Below are positions 18,670 to 26,783 of a stretch of 64,000 nucleotides of DNA, in pieces (within the stretch, counting starts at the first letter, position 1; each line of letters begins with the position of its first letter). Source of the stretch: Bradyrhizobium sp. 195 (GTDB taxonomy: Bacteria; Pseudomonadota; Alphaproteobacteria; Rhizobiales; Xanthobacteraceae); contig NZ_CP082161.1 of assembly GCF_023101665.1 (NCBI RefSeq), forward strand, positions 3,720,001 through 3,784,000. Reading direction: 5' to 3'. A program made the position numbers and the translations under genes. The notes under the pieces are model-generated. The model did no database searches and was not told the origin of the DNA. It saw only the letters and a list, made by a program, of their open reading frames with translations.

Positions 18670-19379
18670 CGACGCTGCTCAACGTCAAGGACCTGCGCGC
18701 CTATTACGGTCAGGTCCAGGCGCTCCATGGCCTGTCCTTCTCGCTCAACGAGGGCTCGCTCGTGACGCTGCTCGGGGCCAACGGCGCCGGCAAGACCACC
18801 ACGCTGCGCGCGATCTGCAACATGGTGCGCTCGACCGGCGGCATCGAGTTCGACGGCAAGCCGCTGAACGACCGCTCCACCGAGAGCATCGTGCGGTACG
18901 GCATCGCTCATGTGCCGCAGGGCCGCGGCACCTTCACCACCATGACGGTGGAGGAGAACCTCCAGCTCGGGGCCATCACCCGCAAGGACAGCGCCGGCAT
19001 CGTCTCCGACATCGAGCGCATGTACGCGCATTTCCCGGTCTTGAAGCAGCGCCACACCCAGCAGGCCGGCACGCTGTCCGGCGGCGAGCAGCAGATGCTC
19101 GCGGTCGCCCGCGCGCTGATGCTGCGGCCGCGGCTGATGCTGCTCGACGAGCCGTCCTTCGGCCTTGCGCCGCTGGTGGTGCGCGACCTGTTCGGCATCC
19201 TCGGCAAGATCAACCGCGAGGACAAGGTGTCGATCCTGGTGGTCGAGCAGAACGCCCAGCTCGCGCTCGAGCTGGCCGACCAGGCCTATGTGATCGAGAC
19301 CGGCCGCATCGTGATGTCGGGCAAGGCCAAGGACATCGCGAACAACGAAGAAATCCGCAAATCCTATCTGGGTTACTGA
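18666..19379 (+). CDS. Branched-chain-type ABC transporter ATPase (LivF-like)
   Basis: 237 residues, the usual LivF length. Walker A is GANGAGKTT, signature LSGGEQQMLAVARAL, Walker B LMLLDEPSFGL, and the C-terminus is the typical EIRKSYLGY. It pairs with the LivG-like ATPase as the cytoplasmic heterodimer driving import. Start ATG overlaps the previous stop. Codon use is high-GC like typical Bradyrhizobium genes and unlike the lower-GC catabolic genes on its left. Ligand depends on the binding protein; paralogues 1 and 2 nearby are candidates. Confidence 0.92.
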
Positions 19380-19392
19380 GGGAGCCGGGACA

Positions 19393-20271
19393 ATGGAGCT
19401 GTTCACCAACCAGGTCCTGGCCGGCATCGCCACGGGCGCGATCTATGCCTGCATGGCGCTCGCCGTGGTCATGATCTACCAGGCCATCGACCATCTCAAC
19501 TTCGCGCAAGGCGAGATGGCGATGTTCTCGACCTTCATCTCCTGGCAGCTGATGCAATGGGGCGTGTCCTATTGGGCCGCCTTCATCATCACGCTGGCAT
19601 TCTCCTTTGTCGCCGGCATCGCGATCGAGCGCATCCTGTTCAAGCCGCTCGCCAAGGCACCGGTGCTGACCAATGTCGCCGGCTTCATCGCGCTGTTTGC
19701 GATCATCAACTCCTCGGCCGGCCTGATCTGGGACTTCACGATCAAGGAGTACCCTAGTCCGTTCGGTTCTGCGCCGTTCCTGGGCAGCCAGCTGATCTCG
19801 ACCCACCAGGCCGGCATGATCGGCGTCACGGTGCTGCTGCTGCTCGGGCTCTACTTCTTCTTCCAGTACACGCGGATCGGTCTTGCCATGCGCGCGGCCG
19901 CCTCGGTGCCTGAATCGGCTCGCCTGGTCGGCATCAACACGAGCTGGATGATTGCGCTCGGCTGGGGCATGGCCACCGCGATCGGCTCGATCGCCGGCAT
20001 GCTGATCGCTCCTGTCGTGTTCCTCGAGCCCAACATGATGGGCGGCGTCCTGATCTACGGCTTCGCCGCCGCGGTGCTCGGCGGGCTGTCGAGCCCGTTC
20101 GGCGCGGTGGTCGGCGGCTTCCTGGTCGGCGTCTTCGAGAACCTCGCCGGCACCTACATTCCCGGCGTCGGCAACGAGCTGAAACTCCCGATCGCGCTCG
20201 CGCTGATCATCGCCGTCCTGGTCGTCAAACCCGCTGGCCTGTTCGGCCGGGAAATAGTGAAGCGAGTCTAA
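19393..20271 (+). CDS. Branched-chain-type ABC transporter permease (LivH-like)
   Basis: 292 residues, very hydrophobic, with the LivH family pattern: N-terminal LAGIATGAIYACMALAVVMIY, DHLNFAQGEMAMFSTF, MRAAASVPESARLVGIN (EAA-like coupling region), and GFAAAVLGGLSSPFGAVVGG. About eight membrane segments. It starts 13 bases after LivF with GGGAGCC before ATG 19393 and lies 2 bases before the LivM-like gene. It forms the translocation pore with LivM. Confidence 0.92.
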   Translation: MELFTNQVLAGIATGAIYACMALAVVMIYQAIDHLNFAQGEMAMFSTFISWQLMQWGVSYWAAFIITLAFSFVAGIAIERILFKPLAKAPVLTNVAGFIALFAIINSSAGLIWDFTIKEYPSPFGSAPFLGSQLISTHQAGMIGVTVLLLLGLYFFFQYTRIGLAMRAAASVPESARLVGINTSWMIALGWGMATAIGSIAGMLIAPVVFLEPNMMGGVLIYGFAAAVLGGLSSPFGAVVGGFLVGVFENLAGTYIPGVGNELKLPIALALIIAVLVVKPAGLFGREIVKRV

Positions 20272-20273
20272 TT

Positions 20274-21290
20274 ATGGGCGCCGTCGAAAGAATTGATGAA
20301 GATAAATCAGCGATTCTCCAAGTGTCGCCAACACGAGCAAGCGCGCGCACGACAGGAATCTCCATCCTGGCGTTGCTGATTCTATTGATCGTGCCGCCGT
20401 TCGCTAAGAACTTTGTCGTCTTTCAGATGACAATGCTGCTCATTTACGGGCTTGCGGTTCTGGCGCTCAACATTCTAACGGGGGGCTCCGGCCAGTTCTC
20501 GTTAGGCCAGAGTGCGTTCTACGCCATCGGCGCTTACGGCACGGCCATGATGATGGAGCACCTAAATATTGGCTATGCGCTCAGTTTGCCTGCCGCAGGC
20601 ATACTCTGCTTCGGGATCGGCTTCCTTTTCGGCCAGCCGGCGCTTCGGCTCTCCGGCGTGTACCTGGCGCTCGCTACCTTCGCGCTTGCCACCGCGATGC
20701 CGCAGCTCCTAAAACTCGTTCTGGAGCAGTGGACCGGAGGCGTGCAGGGTCTCGTGGTCACCAAGCCGGACGCCCCGTTCGGCCTGCCGATGTCGCAGGA
20801 CATGTGGCTCTACTACTTCACGCTCATCGTGACGCTCACCATCTATATCTTCTCGGTCAACCTGTTGCGCTCGCGTTCAGGTCGCGCCTTCTTGGCGATC
20901 CGCGATAACGAAATCGCGGCCTCCGCCATGGGCGTCAACGTCGCGCTCTACAAAACGCTCGCATTCGGTGTTTCTGCGGGGATCACCGGTGTCGCCGGTG
21001 GGTTGGGCGCAATCGCTGTTCAATTCGTTGCGCCAGACAGTTACACAATTGTGCTCGCGATATCACTGTTCCTTGGCATGGTCGTCGGCGGCGTCGGCTG
21101 GCTGCCCGGCTCGTTCGTCGGTGCGGCCTTCATCATCTTCGTGCCCAACATGGCTGAAGCGATCTCAAAAGGTCTGTCCGGCGCAGTATTCGGAGCCTTG
21201 CTGTTTCTTGTCATCTTCCTCGTTCCGGGTGGAGCGAGAGAGATCGGGGAAATCGCTGACCGACTGGCGGGAAAAATCCGAAAAGGCTGA
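20274..21290 (+). CDS. Branched-chain-type ABC transporter permease (LivM-like)
   Basis: 338 residues with the LivM features: hydrophobic N-terminus, GGSGQFSLGQSAFYAIGAYG, a central FLAIRDNEIAASAMGVNV coupling segment, GGVGWLPGSFVGAAF, and a charged C-terminus. By eye the first ~300 bases and last ~350 bases have lower GC and more A/T-ending codons than the middle, which matches the high-GC LivF/LivH genes. This suggests a mosaic gene made by homologous recombination between an island copy and a resident copy. It ends the operon; a possible terminator follows. Confidence 0.9.
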   Translation: MGAVERIDEDKSAILQVSPTRASARTTGISILALLILLIVPPFAKNFVVFQMTMLLIYGLAVLALNILTGGSGQFSLGQSAFYAIGAYGTAMMMEHLNIGYALSLPAAGILCFGIGFLFGQPALRLSGVYLALATFALATAMPQLLKLVLEQWTGGVQGLVVTKPDAPFGLPMSQDMWLYYFTLIVTLTIYIFSVNLLRSRSGRAFLAIRDNEIAASAMGVNVALYKTLAFGVSAGITGVAGGLGAIAVQFVAPDSYTIVLAISLFLGMVVGGVGWLPGSFVGAAFIIFVPNMAEAISKGLSGAVFGALLFLVIFLVPGGAREIGEIADRLAGKIRKG

Positions 21291-21312
21291 AGGACGATCC
21301 GGATCTTCGCGC

Positions 21313-21332
21313 GGGCGGCCGGCGCCCATTTT
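21313..21332 (+). terminator. Possible rho-independent terminator
   Basis: Stem GGGCG/CGCCC around loop GCCGG, followed by ATTTTT, 23 bases after the LivM stop. The stem is only five base pairs, so the call is tentative. Confidence 0.4.
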
Positions 21333-21383
21333 TCGCCGTCCTTGCGCCGTCGGAATGTCTCGGCCACATAGCGGGTCTTGCGG

Positions 21384-21503
21384 CACCCATGATGGACTGG
21401 AGCGAGAGTTTAGGTCTTTCAAATAGTTAGAAGGCGGCGTGTGCACGACGTGTGCAGGGGGAAATCCAGGAAAAGCTTGCCACGACCAACGTGAGCAGAC
21501 TTG
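21384..21503 (+). repeat. dusA-core-containing direct repeat, copy 1 (candidate island end)
   Basis: It starts with CACCCATGATGGACTGGA, which translated reads APMMDW, the first motif of dusA (compare 59778-59800). About 100 further bases are conserved with copy 2 at 44120-44240: TTAGAAGG, then GTGTGCACGACGTGTGCA, then CCAACG and GAGCA. A dusA 5'-end core joined to a conserved non-dusA flank is what an attachment site left by a dusA-targeting integrative element looks like. No integrase gene is nearby. Confidence 0.6.
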
Positions 21504-21939
21504 CTGAAACTGGCGTGGGCCGTCGGCGAACGAGCATAGCCAATCCTTCGGAGGACCTTCGAACTACCAAGCGTTGATCAGCAGGTTCAGTTGCGGAGGC
21601 CCAAAGTCATCCCTTGCGGCGCATCGCGCTGCGTCGTTGATCAGGTAAGAGCGAGGAGCTTCTTCGAAAGGCAGGCTCAGACCTCGAACAGTTCGCCAAA
21701 ACGAAAGACCAGACAATTATCTCGTCATAGCGACCGGTACTTATGCCCTGCTGCCTTCCTGAGCCGCCTGCCGCGACGAAGTGCAGAGGGTTGAGCCATT
21801 AGTGGCGCTTATGTCGCAAATTTTTACTTCCAATTTTACTTCGCAAAATTCCGACCCTAGCCTCACGCGCAACTGATCACATCTGCAGTCGGTCAATGGC
21901 GACCGGTGCGGGCGTTCATCGTAACCAACGAGGGTTGCC

Positions 21940-23289
21940 ATGTCTGATGAGGCTAAGGGGACATTCACTTCCGATCCGGCGGGAACGGAGGCGAGGCCTG
22001 CGAAAGAGCTGAGCCGCCGCACGTTGTTGAAGGGCGCGGCGGCAGTTGCTGGCGCTACAGTGGGGGCGGATGCGATCCGCGGTTTCCCGACCATCTGGGC
22101 GCAGGAGATCAAGGACATCGAGCTGCGCCATGTCGGCGTGTCCTATTCGGTAGTGAAAGCGATCGGCGACCAGGCGGCAAAGGATCTCGGTTTCAAGGTG
22201 ACAATGCAAAACCTCGACACCTCCGCCGCCATCAACCGCTTCATAAGCCAGCCTAATACGGTCGATATTGCCGATCTCGAGGGCTGGCAGGCCAAGCTCG
22301 CCGCCAAGCGCGCCGTGATCCAGGGCATCGAGGTCAAGAAGATCAAGGAGTTCGACAACATCCTGCCGATCTTCACCAAAGGCGAGATCGACGGTCACAA
22401 GATCCCGCGCCAGGGCATCTCGCCCTATGAGGCCATGTACATCGCCAAGCCCGATGCGACCGATCTCAATGACGGCGTCACTGAATGGGCGACCTTCCTG
22501 CCGCAGGTCTACAACGCCGATTCCATCGGCTATCGCCCCGACCTCGTCGGCCATGAGGTGACCGAGTGGAAGGACCTGATCGATCCTAAGTTCAAGGGCA
22601 AGGCCGCGATCCTCGACGTGCCCGCGATCGGCATCATGGACGCCGCGCTCTGCTTCGAGAGTGCCGGGCTGATCAAGTACGGCAACAAGGGCAACATGAC
22701 CAAGGAGGAGATCGACTTCACCTGCAACAAGCTGATCGAGCTGAAGAAGCAGGGCCAGTTCCGCGCGACCTGGACCACCTTCGACCAGTCGGTGCAGCTG
22801 ATGGCGGCGGGCGAGGTGGTCATCCAGTCGATGTGGTCGCCCGCCGTCGCGGCTGTCCGCGTCAAGGAAATTCCCTGCGTCTACGCGCCTGTCAACGTCA
22901 AGAACGGCAAGGAAGGCTACCGCGGCTGGTGCAACGGCATGGGCCTGATGAAGCATCTCTCCGGCAAGAAACTCGATGCTGCCTATGAATATCTGAATTG
23001 GTACCTCTCGGGGTGGCAGGGCGGCTTCGTCGCGCGCTACGGCTATTACAGCCCGGTGCCCTCGACCGCGAAGAAATTCCTCACGCCGGCCGAATGGGCC
23101 TTCTGGTACGAGGGCCAGCCCGCGCCGGAGGTGGTCAACGATCCCTACGGCGTCGCGATGGAGAAGGCCGGCACCAAGCGTGACGGCGGCTCGTTCCTCG
23201 ACCGCGTCAAGAACATCTCCTGTTGGAACACGCTGATGGACGAGGCCGCCTACATGAACAAGCGCTGGAACGACTTCAAGGTGGCCTGA
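21940..23289 (+). CDS. Spermidine/putrescine-type ABC transporter substrate-binding protein (Tat-exported)
   Basis: 449 residues. A twin-arginine signal (ELSRRTLLKGAAAVAGATVG) spans about residues 28-50, then comes a type II periplasmic fold related to PotD: MQNLDTSAAINRF, FKGKAAILDVPAIG, GEVVIQSMWSPAV, GYRGWCNGMGLMKHLSG. Tat export suggests folding in the cytoplasm. It heads an operon with two permeases and an ATPase. The family binds polyamines and other small cationic or organic nitrogen compounds; the downstream molybdenum hydroxylase and amidase hint at an N-heterocycle ligand (inference). Confidence 0.9.
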   Translation: MSDEAKGTFTSDPAGTEARPAKELSRRTLLKGAAAVAGATVGADAIRGFPTIWAQEIKDIELRHVGVSYSVVKAIGDQAAKDLGFKVTMQNLDTSAAINRFISQPNTVDIADLEGWQAKLAAKRAVIQGIEVKKIKEFDNILPIFTKGEIDGHKIPRQGISPYEAMYIAKPDATDLNDGVTEWATFLPQVYNADSIGYRPDLVGHEVTEWKDLIDPKFKGKAAILDVPAIGIMDAALCFESAGLIKYGNKGNMTKEEIDFTCNKLIELKKQGQFRATWTTFDQSVQLMAAGEVVIQSMWSPAVAAVRVKEIPCVYAPVNVKNGKEGYRGWCNGMGLMKHLSGKKLDAAYEYLNWYLSGWQGGFVARYGYYSPVPSTAKKFLTPAEWAFWYEGQPAPEVVNDPYGVAMEKAGTKRDGGSFLDRVKNISCWNTLMDEAAYMNKRWNDFKVA

Positions 23290-23366
23290 AACCTGCTTTC
23301 CCTGACGAAAGGCGCCGGCGCGGCGACGCGCCGGCGGGTGAGATCGACATCGAGGCGTTCGCTGAC

Positions 23367-24257
23367 ATGCAGCCAAATCCAATTCAAAGTCCAACTCCAT
23401 CGCGATCCAATCTGGCCGGCTGGCTCTACGTCTCGCCGCTGGTCCTGGTGCTGGTGCCGTTCTTTGTGGCGCCGATCCTGGTCGTGCTCGGTGCGAGCTT
23501 CTTCGCCACCGACGGCTTTGGCGGGCTCACCCCCGGCTTCACGCTCGCAAGCTATGTCGAGGTGCTGCACTCGGCGCTGACACTGAAGCTCTATCTGGCG
23601 ACGATCAAGTTCACGGTCCTGGCCTGGATCTTCACGCTGATCATCGGCTTCTTCGTTGCCTATTTCCTGGTGTTTCACGTCCGCAACCAGTTGCTGGCGA
23701 TCGGCCTGTTCCTGCTCTGCACCGTTCCGTTCTGGACCTCGAACATCATCCGGATGATTTCCTGGATTCCGCTGCTCGGCAAGGAAGGCTTGATCAACCA
23801 GGCGCTGCTAGGAGCGGGCGTGATCCGCCAGCCGCTCGAGGTGCTGTTGTTCTCCGACCTTGCGGTGGTCATCGCCTATGTCCACCAGCTCACGATCTTC
23901 ATGATCGTGCCGATCTTCAACTCCATGGCGAGGATCGACAAGAAGCTGATCGAGGCTGCGATCGACGCCGGCGCCAGCCGCTTCGACATCATGCGCCTGA
24001 TCGTGGTGCCGATGTCCAAGAGCGGCATCGCGCTCGGCACCATCTTCGTGGTCTCGATCGTGATGGGCGACTTCTTCGTGGTCAAGGTGATGTCCGGCGG
24101 CGGCTCGGCCTCGGTGGTGAGTGCGTTCTACGAGGATGTCGGCGTGCTGCAATATCCGACCGCGGCGGCGAGCGCCGTGCTGCTGACACTGGTGCTGGTC
24201 GCCATCGTCTCGTTGATCCTGCGTACCGTCGATATGAGGCAGGAGATCACGCGATGA
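23367..24257 (+). CDS. ABC transporter permease (PotB-like)
   Basis: About 296 residues with six membrane segments: the first at LYVSPLVLVLVPFFVAPILV, and the EAA coupling loop EAAIDAGASRFDIMRLIVVP between the later ones. I place the start at ATG 23367 (QPNPIQSPTPSRSN...); the frame is open further upstream but that part overlaps the binding-protein gene and looks non-coding. It overlaps the next permease by ATGA. It forms the import pore with the PotC-like partner. Confidence 0.88.
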   Translation: MQPNPIQSPTPSRSNLAGWLYVSPLVLVLVPFFVAPILVVLGASFFATDGFGGLTPGFTLASYVEVLHSALTLKLYLATIKFTVLAWIFTLIIGFFVAYFLVFHVRNQLLAIGLFLLCTVPFWTSNIIRMISWIPLLGKEGLINQALLGAGVIRQPLEVLLFSDLAVVIAYVHQLTIFMIVPIFNSMARIDKKLIEAAIDAGASRFDIMRLIVVPMSKSGIALGTIFVVSIVMGDFFVVKVMSGGGSASVVSAFYEDVGVLQYPTAAASAVLLTLVLVAIVSLILRTVDMRQEITR

Positions 24258-25159
24258 GCGCGGTTCTCGCCGACATGCCCAAAACCGATATCTCCAAGCC
24301 GGCAGCGGCCGCGACGATCAAGGCGATCGCGCCGAGCAAGGACGGCAGGCCGTGGACGTTCTACGTGTTGGCGGCGTTGTTTACGTCTTACGTCATCGCG
24401 CTCTACGGCCCGATGTTCTGCATCTACGTCCTGTCGTTCCAGGATATCCGTGGCGGGCTCGTATTCCCGATGAAGGGGCAGTCGCTGCACTGGTTCGTCG
24501 ACCTCTTCACCCAGGTGCGTACCGGCGACGTCAAGGGCTCGTTCGACCGTTCGATCAAGCTCGCGGCCATCGTCACCGTCATCACGGTGGTGGTCTCGTT
24601 CCTCGCCGGCCTCGGCTTCCGCAGGCGCTTCCGGGGCGACACCTTCGTCTTCTACATGATGATCGGCAGCCTGGTCGCGCCCGGTCTCGTGCTCGGCCTC
24701 GGCACGGGGCTTCTGTTCCAGGCGCTCGGGCTTAACGCGAGCTGGTACACCTCGGCACTCGGCGCGCAGCTGTCCTGGACGTTGCCATTCGGCGTCCTCG
24801 TGATGTTCGCGGTGATGTCGCGCTTCGATCACGCCTGGGAAGAGGCGGCTTACGATCTCGGCGCGAGCCGGTGGCAGTCGATCAGGCTGGTGATGATCCC
24901 GGTGCTGGCGCCCGGCCTGATCGCGGTCGCGCTGTTCGGCTTCACGCTGTCCTATGACGAGTTTGCGCGCAGTCTACAGACCGCGGGCTCGCTCAATACG
25001 TTGCCGCTGGAGATCTGGAGCATGACGCTGAACGTCACCTCGCCCTCGCTCTACGCGCTGGGAACGGTGACCACTATCGTCTCCTTCGTCGTCATTGGCG
25101 CCAGCCTCGGCACCATCGTGCTGATCCAGAAGAAGCGCGGCAGCCGGGCAAAGGGCTAG
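24254..25159 (+). CDS. ABC transporter permease (PotC-like)
   Basis: 301 residues. A cytoplasmic N-terminus of about 35 residues is followed by six hydrophobic segments (FYVLAALFTSYVIALYGPMF first) and the EAA loop EEAAYDLGASRWQSIRLVMIP. The C-terminus ends in a basic tail. Its ATG overlaps the stop of the PotB-like gene and its stop is 2 bases before the ATPase start. Partner of the PotB-like permease. Confidence 0.9.
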   Translation: MSAVLADMPKTDISKPAAAATIKAIAPSKDGRPWTFYVLAALFTSYVIALYGPMFCIYVLSFQDIRGGLVFPMKGQSLHWFVDLFTQVRTGDVKGSFDRSIKLAAIVTVITVVVSFLAGLGFRRRFRGDTFVFYMMIGSLVAPGLVLGLGTGLLFQALGLNASWYTSALGAQLSWTLPFGVLVMFAVMSRFDHAWEEAAYDLGASRWQSIRLVMIPVLAPGLIAVALFGFTLSYDEFARSLQTAGSLNTLPLEIWSMTLNVTSPSLYALGTVTTIVSFVVIGASLGTIVLIQKKRGSRAKG

Positions 25160-25161
25160 GA

Positions 25162-26268
25162 ATGAAAAACGATCGCGGCGATATCGAACTGGCGGGTGTC
25201 TGCAAGAGCTTCGACGGCGTCACCAACGTGGTTGACGGCGTTAATTTGAAGATCGCGGACGGCGCCTATTGCTGCTTCATCGGCCCTTCCGGCTGCGGCA
25301 AGACGACGATCCTGCGCATGATTGCAGGCCATGAGGATCCGACGGCGGGCGAGATCGTCATTGGCGGCCAGAACGTCGTCGGCCTCGCGCCGGTGCAGCG
25401 GCGCACGGCGATGATGTTCCAGTCCTATGCGCTGTTCCCGCATCTCACCGTGCGCGAGAACGTCGCCTTCGCCCTGCGGGTGCGCGGCATGTCCAAGGCC
25501 GATCGTCTGCGCTCGGCCGACGCCATGATCGAGAAGGTGCGGCTGACGCAATTCTCCGACCGCCTGCCGGCCCAGCTCTCCGGCGGCCAGCAACAGCGGG
25601 TGGCGCTGGCGCGTGCCGCGATCACCGAGCCGCGCGTGCTGCTGCTCGACGAGCCGCTATCGGCACTCGATGAGCAGCTCCGCGTCCAGATGCGGCAGGA
25701 GCTCAGGCGGATGCAGCAGGAGCTCGGCATCACCTTCATCCACGTCACCCATACCCAGCTGGAGGCGATCGCACTCGCCGACCTCGTCGTGGTGATGGAG
25801 CAGGGCCAGATCAAGCAGGCCGGGCCGGCGCGCGATGTCTACGCTCATCCGCACGACCGTTATGTCGCCCAGTTCATGGGCGGGCAGAATGTGCTGTCGG
25901 GGCACGTCGAGAAGGTCAACGGCGCCAGCTTCACGCTTGCGCAGGCGGGGCCCTCAGGCATCGAGGTGCCGCTTCAGGCTCGCCCGAGCGTCAACGTCGG
26001 CGACAAGGTCGATATCGCGGTGCGCCGCGACGATGTCGCGCTGGTTCGGCCGGGCAGGGACCTGCCGCCGGGCTGCACCACATCGTTGCCGAGCCGGGTG
26101 CTCGCGATCGAATACCAGGGCTATTTCGTCAAGGTGATGCTCGACACCGTGCCGGACGACGAGTTCGTGGCCTATGTGCCGGAAAAGACCTTCTTCGCAG
26201 ATCCCTTCACCGTCGGCGACGTCGTGATGGCCACATGGGCCACCGGCAGCGCGCTTCCACTTGCCTAA
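25162..26268 (+). CDS. ABC transporter ATP-binding protein (PotA-like)
   Basis: 368 residues. Walker A is GPSGCGKTT near residue 41, Q-loop [18 protein letters not shown], signature [14 protein letters not shown], Walker [16 protein letters not shown]-loop [11 protein letters not shown], then a C-terminal TOBE domain (about residues 280-360). This is the full-length spermidine/iron-type importer ATPase. It completes the four-gene transporter 21940-26268; the molybdenum hydroxylase small subunit follows 21 bases later, so transporter and enzyme are probably one transcript. Confidence 0.92.
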   Translation: MKNDRGDIELAGVCKSFDGVTNVVDGVNLKIADGAYCCFIGPSGCGKTTILRMIAGHEDPTAGEIVIGGQNVVGLAPVQRRTAMMFQSYALFPHLTVRENVAFALRVRGMSKADRLRSADAMIEKVRLTQFSDRLPAQLSGGQQQRVALARAAITEPRVLLLDEPLSALDEQLRVQMRQELRRMQQELGITFIHVTHTQLEAIALADLVVVMEQGQIKQAGPARDVYAHPHDRYVAQFMGGQNVLSGHVEKVNGASFTLAQAGPSGIEVPLQARPSVNVGDKVDIAVRRDDVALVRPGRDLPPGCTTSLPSRVLAIEYQGYFVKVMLDTVPDDEFVAYVPEKTFFADPFTVGDVVMATWATGSALPLA

Positions 26269-26289
26269 AGACCCGTCGCGCAAAGGAGC

Positions 26290-26781
26290 ATGACCGTGCA
26301 GATATCCTTCACACTCAACGGACGGCCAACCACTGTCGAGGTCGAGCCGGCAACGCTCGTCGCCGAGCTCTTGCGCGAGCAACTCAACCTCACCGGCACC
26401 CATATCGGCTGCGATACCAGTCAGTGCGGCGCCTGCGTGGTTCATCTCGACGGCCTGCCGGTGAAGAGCTGCACGCTGCTGGCTCCAGCGCTCGACGGCA
26501 AGACGCTACTCACCATCGAAGGCCTACAAGGCGCGGCGGGCTCGAACCTGATGCATCCGATGCAAGAGGCGTTTCGCGAGCATCACGGCCTGCAATGCGG
26601 TTTCTGCACGCCCGGCATGCTGATGACCGCTGTCGCGCTCGCGACCGAGAAGCCGGACCTGACGGAGGCCGATGTCCGTCATGGCCTCGAAGGCAACATC
26701 TGCCGCTGCACCGGCTACCAGAACATCGTCGTCTCGGTCATGGCCGGCGCTGCCGCCATGAACGCCGCCAAGGGGGAGTGA
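26290..26781 (+). CDS. (2Fe-2S) small subunit of a molybdenum hydroxylase (CoxS/XdhC-type)
   Basis: 163 residues with two iron-sulfur domains: a plant-ferredoxin-like cluster (CDTSQCGACVVHLDG ... SC) and a helical domain with CGFCTPGM and NICRCTGYQNIV. This is the electron-transfer subunit of xanthine oxidase-family heterotrimers. ATG 26290 follows AAAGGAGC. Its stop (TGA 26779-26781) is 2 bases from the large-subunit ATG at 26784. Gene order S-L-M differs from the M-S-L order of typical CO dehydrogenase operons. Confidence 0.93.
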   Translation: MTVQISFTLNGRPTTVEVEPATLVAELLREQLNLTGTHIGCDTSQCGACVVHLDGLPVKSCTLLAPALDGKTLLTIEGLQGAAGSNLMHPMQEAFREHHGLQCGFCTPGMLMTAVALATEKPDLTEADVRHGLEGNICRCTGYQNIVVSVMAGAAAMNAAKGE

Positions 26782-26783
26782 CC

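Larger units (their letters stand above)
21291..21939. other. Intergenic region with island-end repeat
   Basis: 649 bases between the LivM-like and spermidine-type binding-protein genes. It holds a possible terminator (21313-21332) and the left copy of a ~120-base repeat that starts with a dusA 5'-end-like core (21384-21503). Nothing recognisable was seen in 21.5-21.9 kb apart from the presumed promoter of the gene at 21940, whose ATG has GAGGG upstream. Confidence 0.6.

Noticed and set aside
21435..21460. GTGTGCACGACGTGTGCA in the repeats as another operator
   Set aside because: It occurs only as part of the longer 120-base repeat pair, so it is explained by that repeat rather than by regulation.
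21916..23400. 494-codon open frame antisense to the Tat-exported binding protein
   Set aside because: The sense strand has a clear family match and export signal. Long antisense frames are common opposite high-GC genes, and this one has no recognisable motif.
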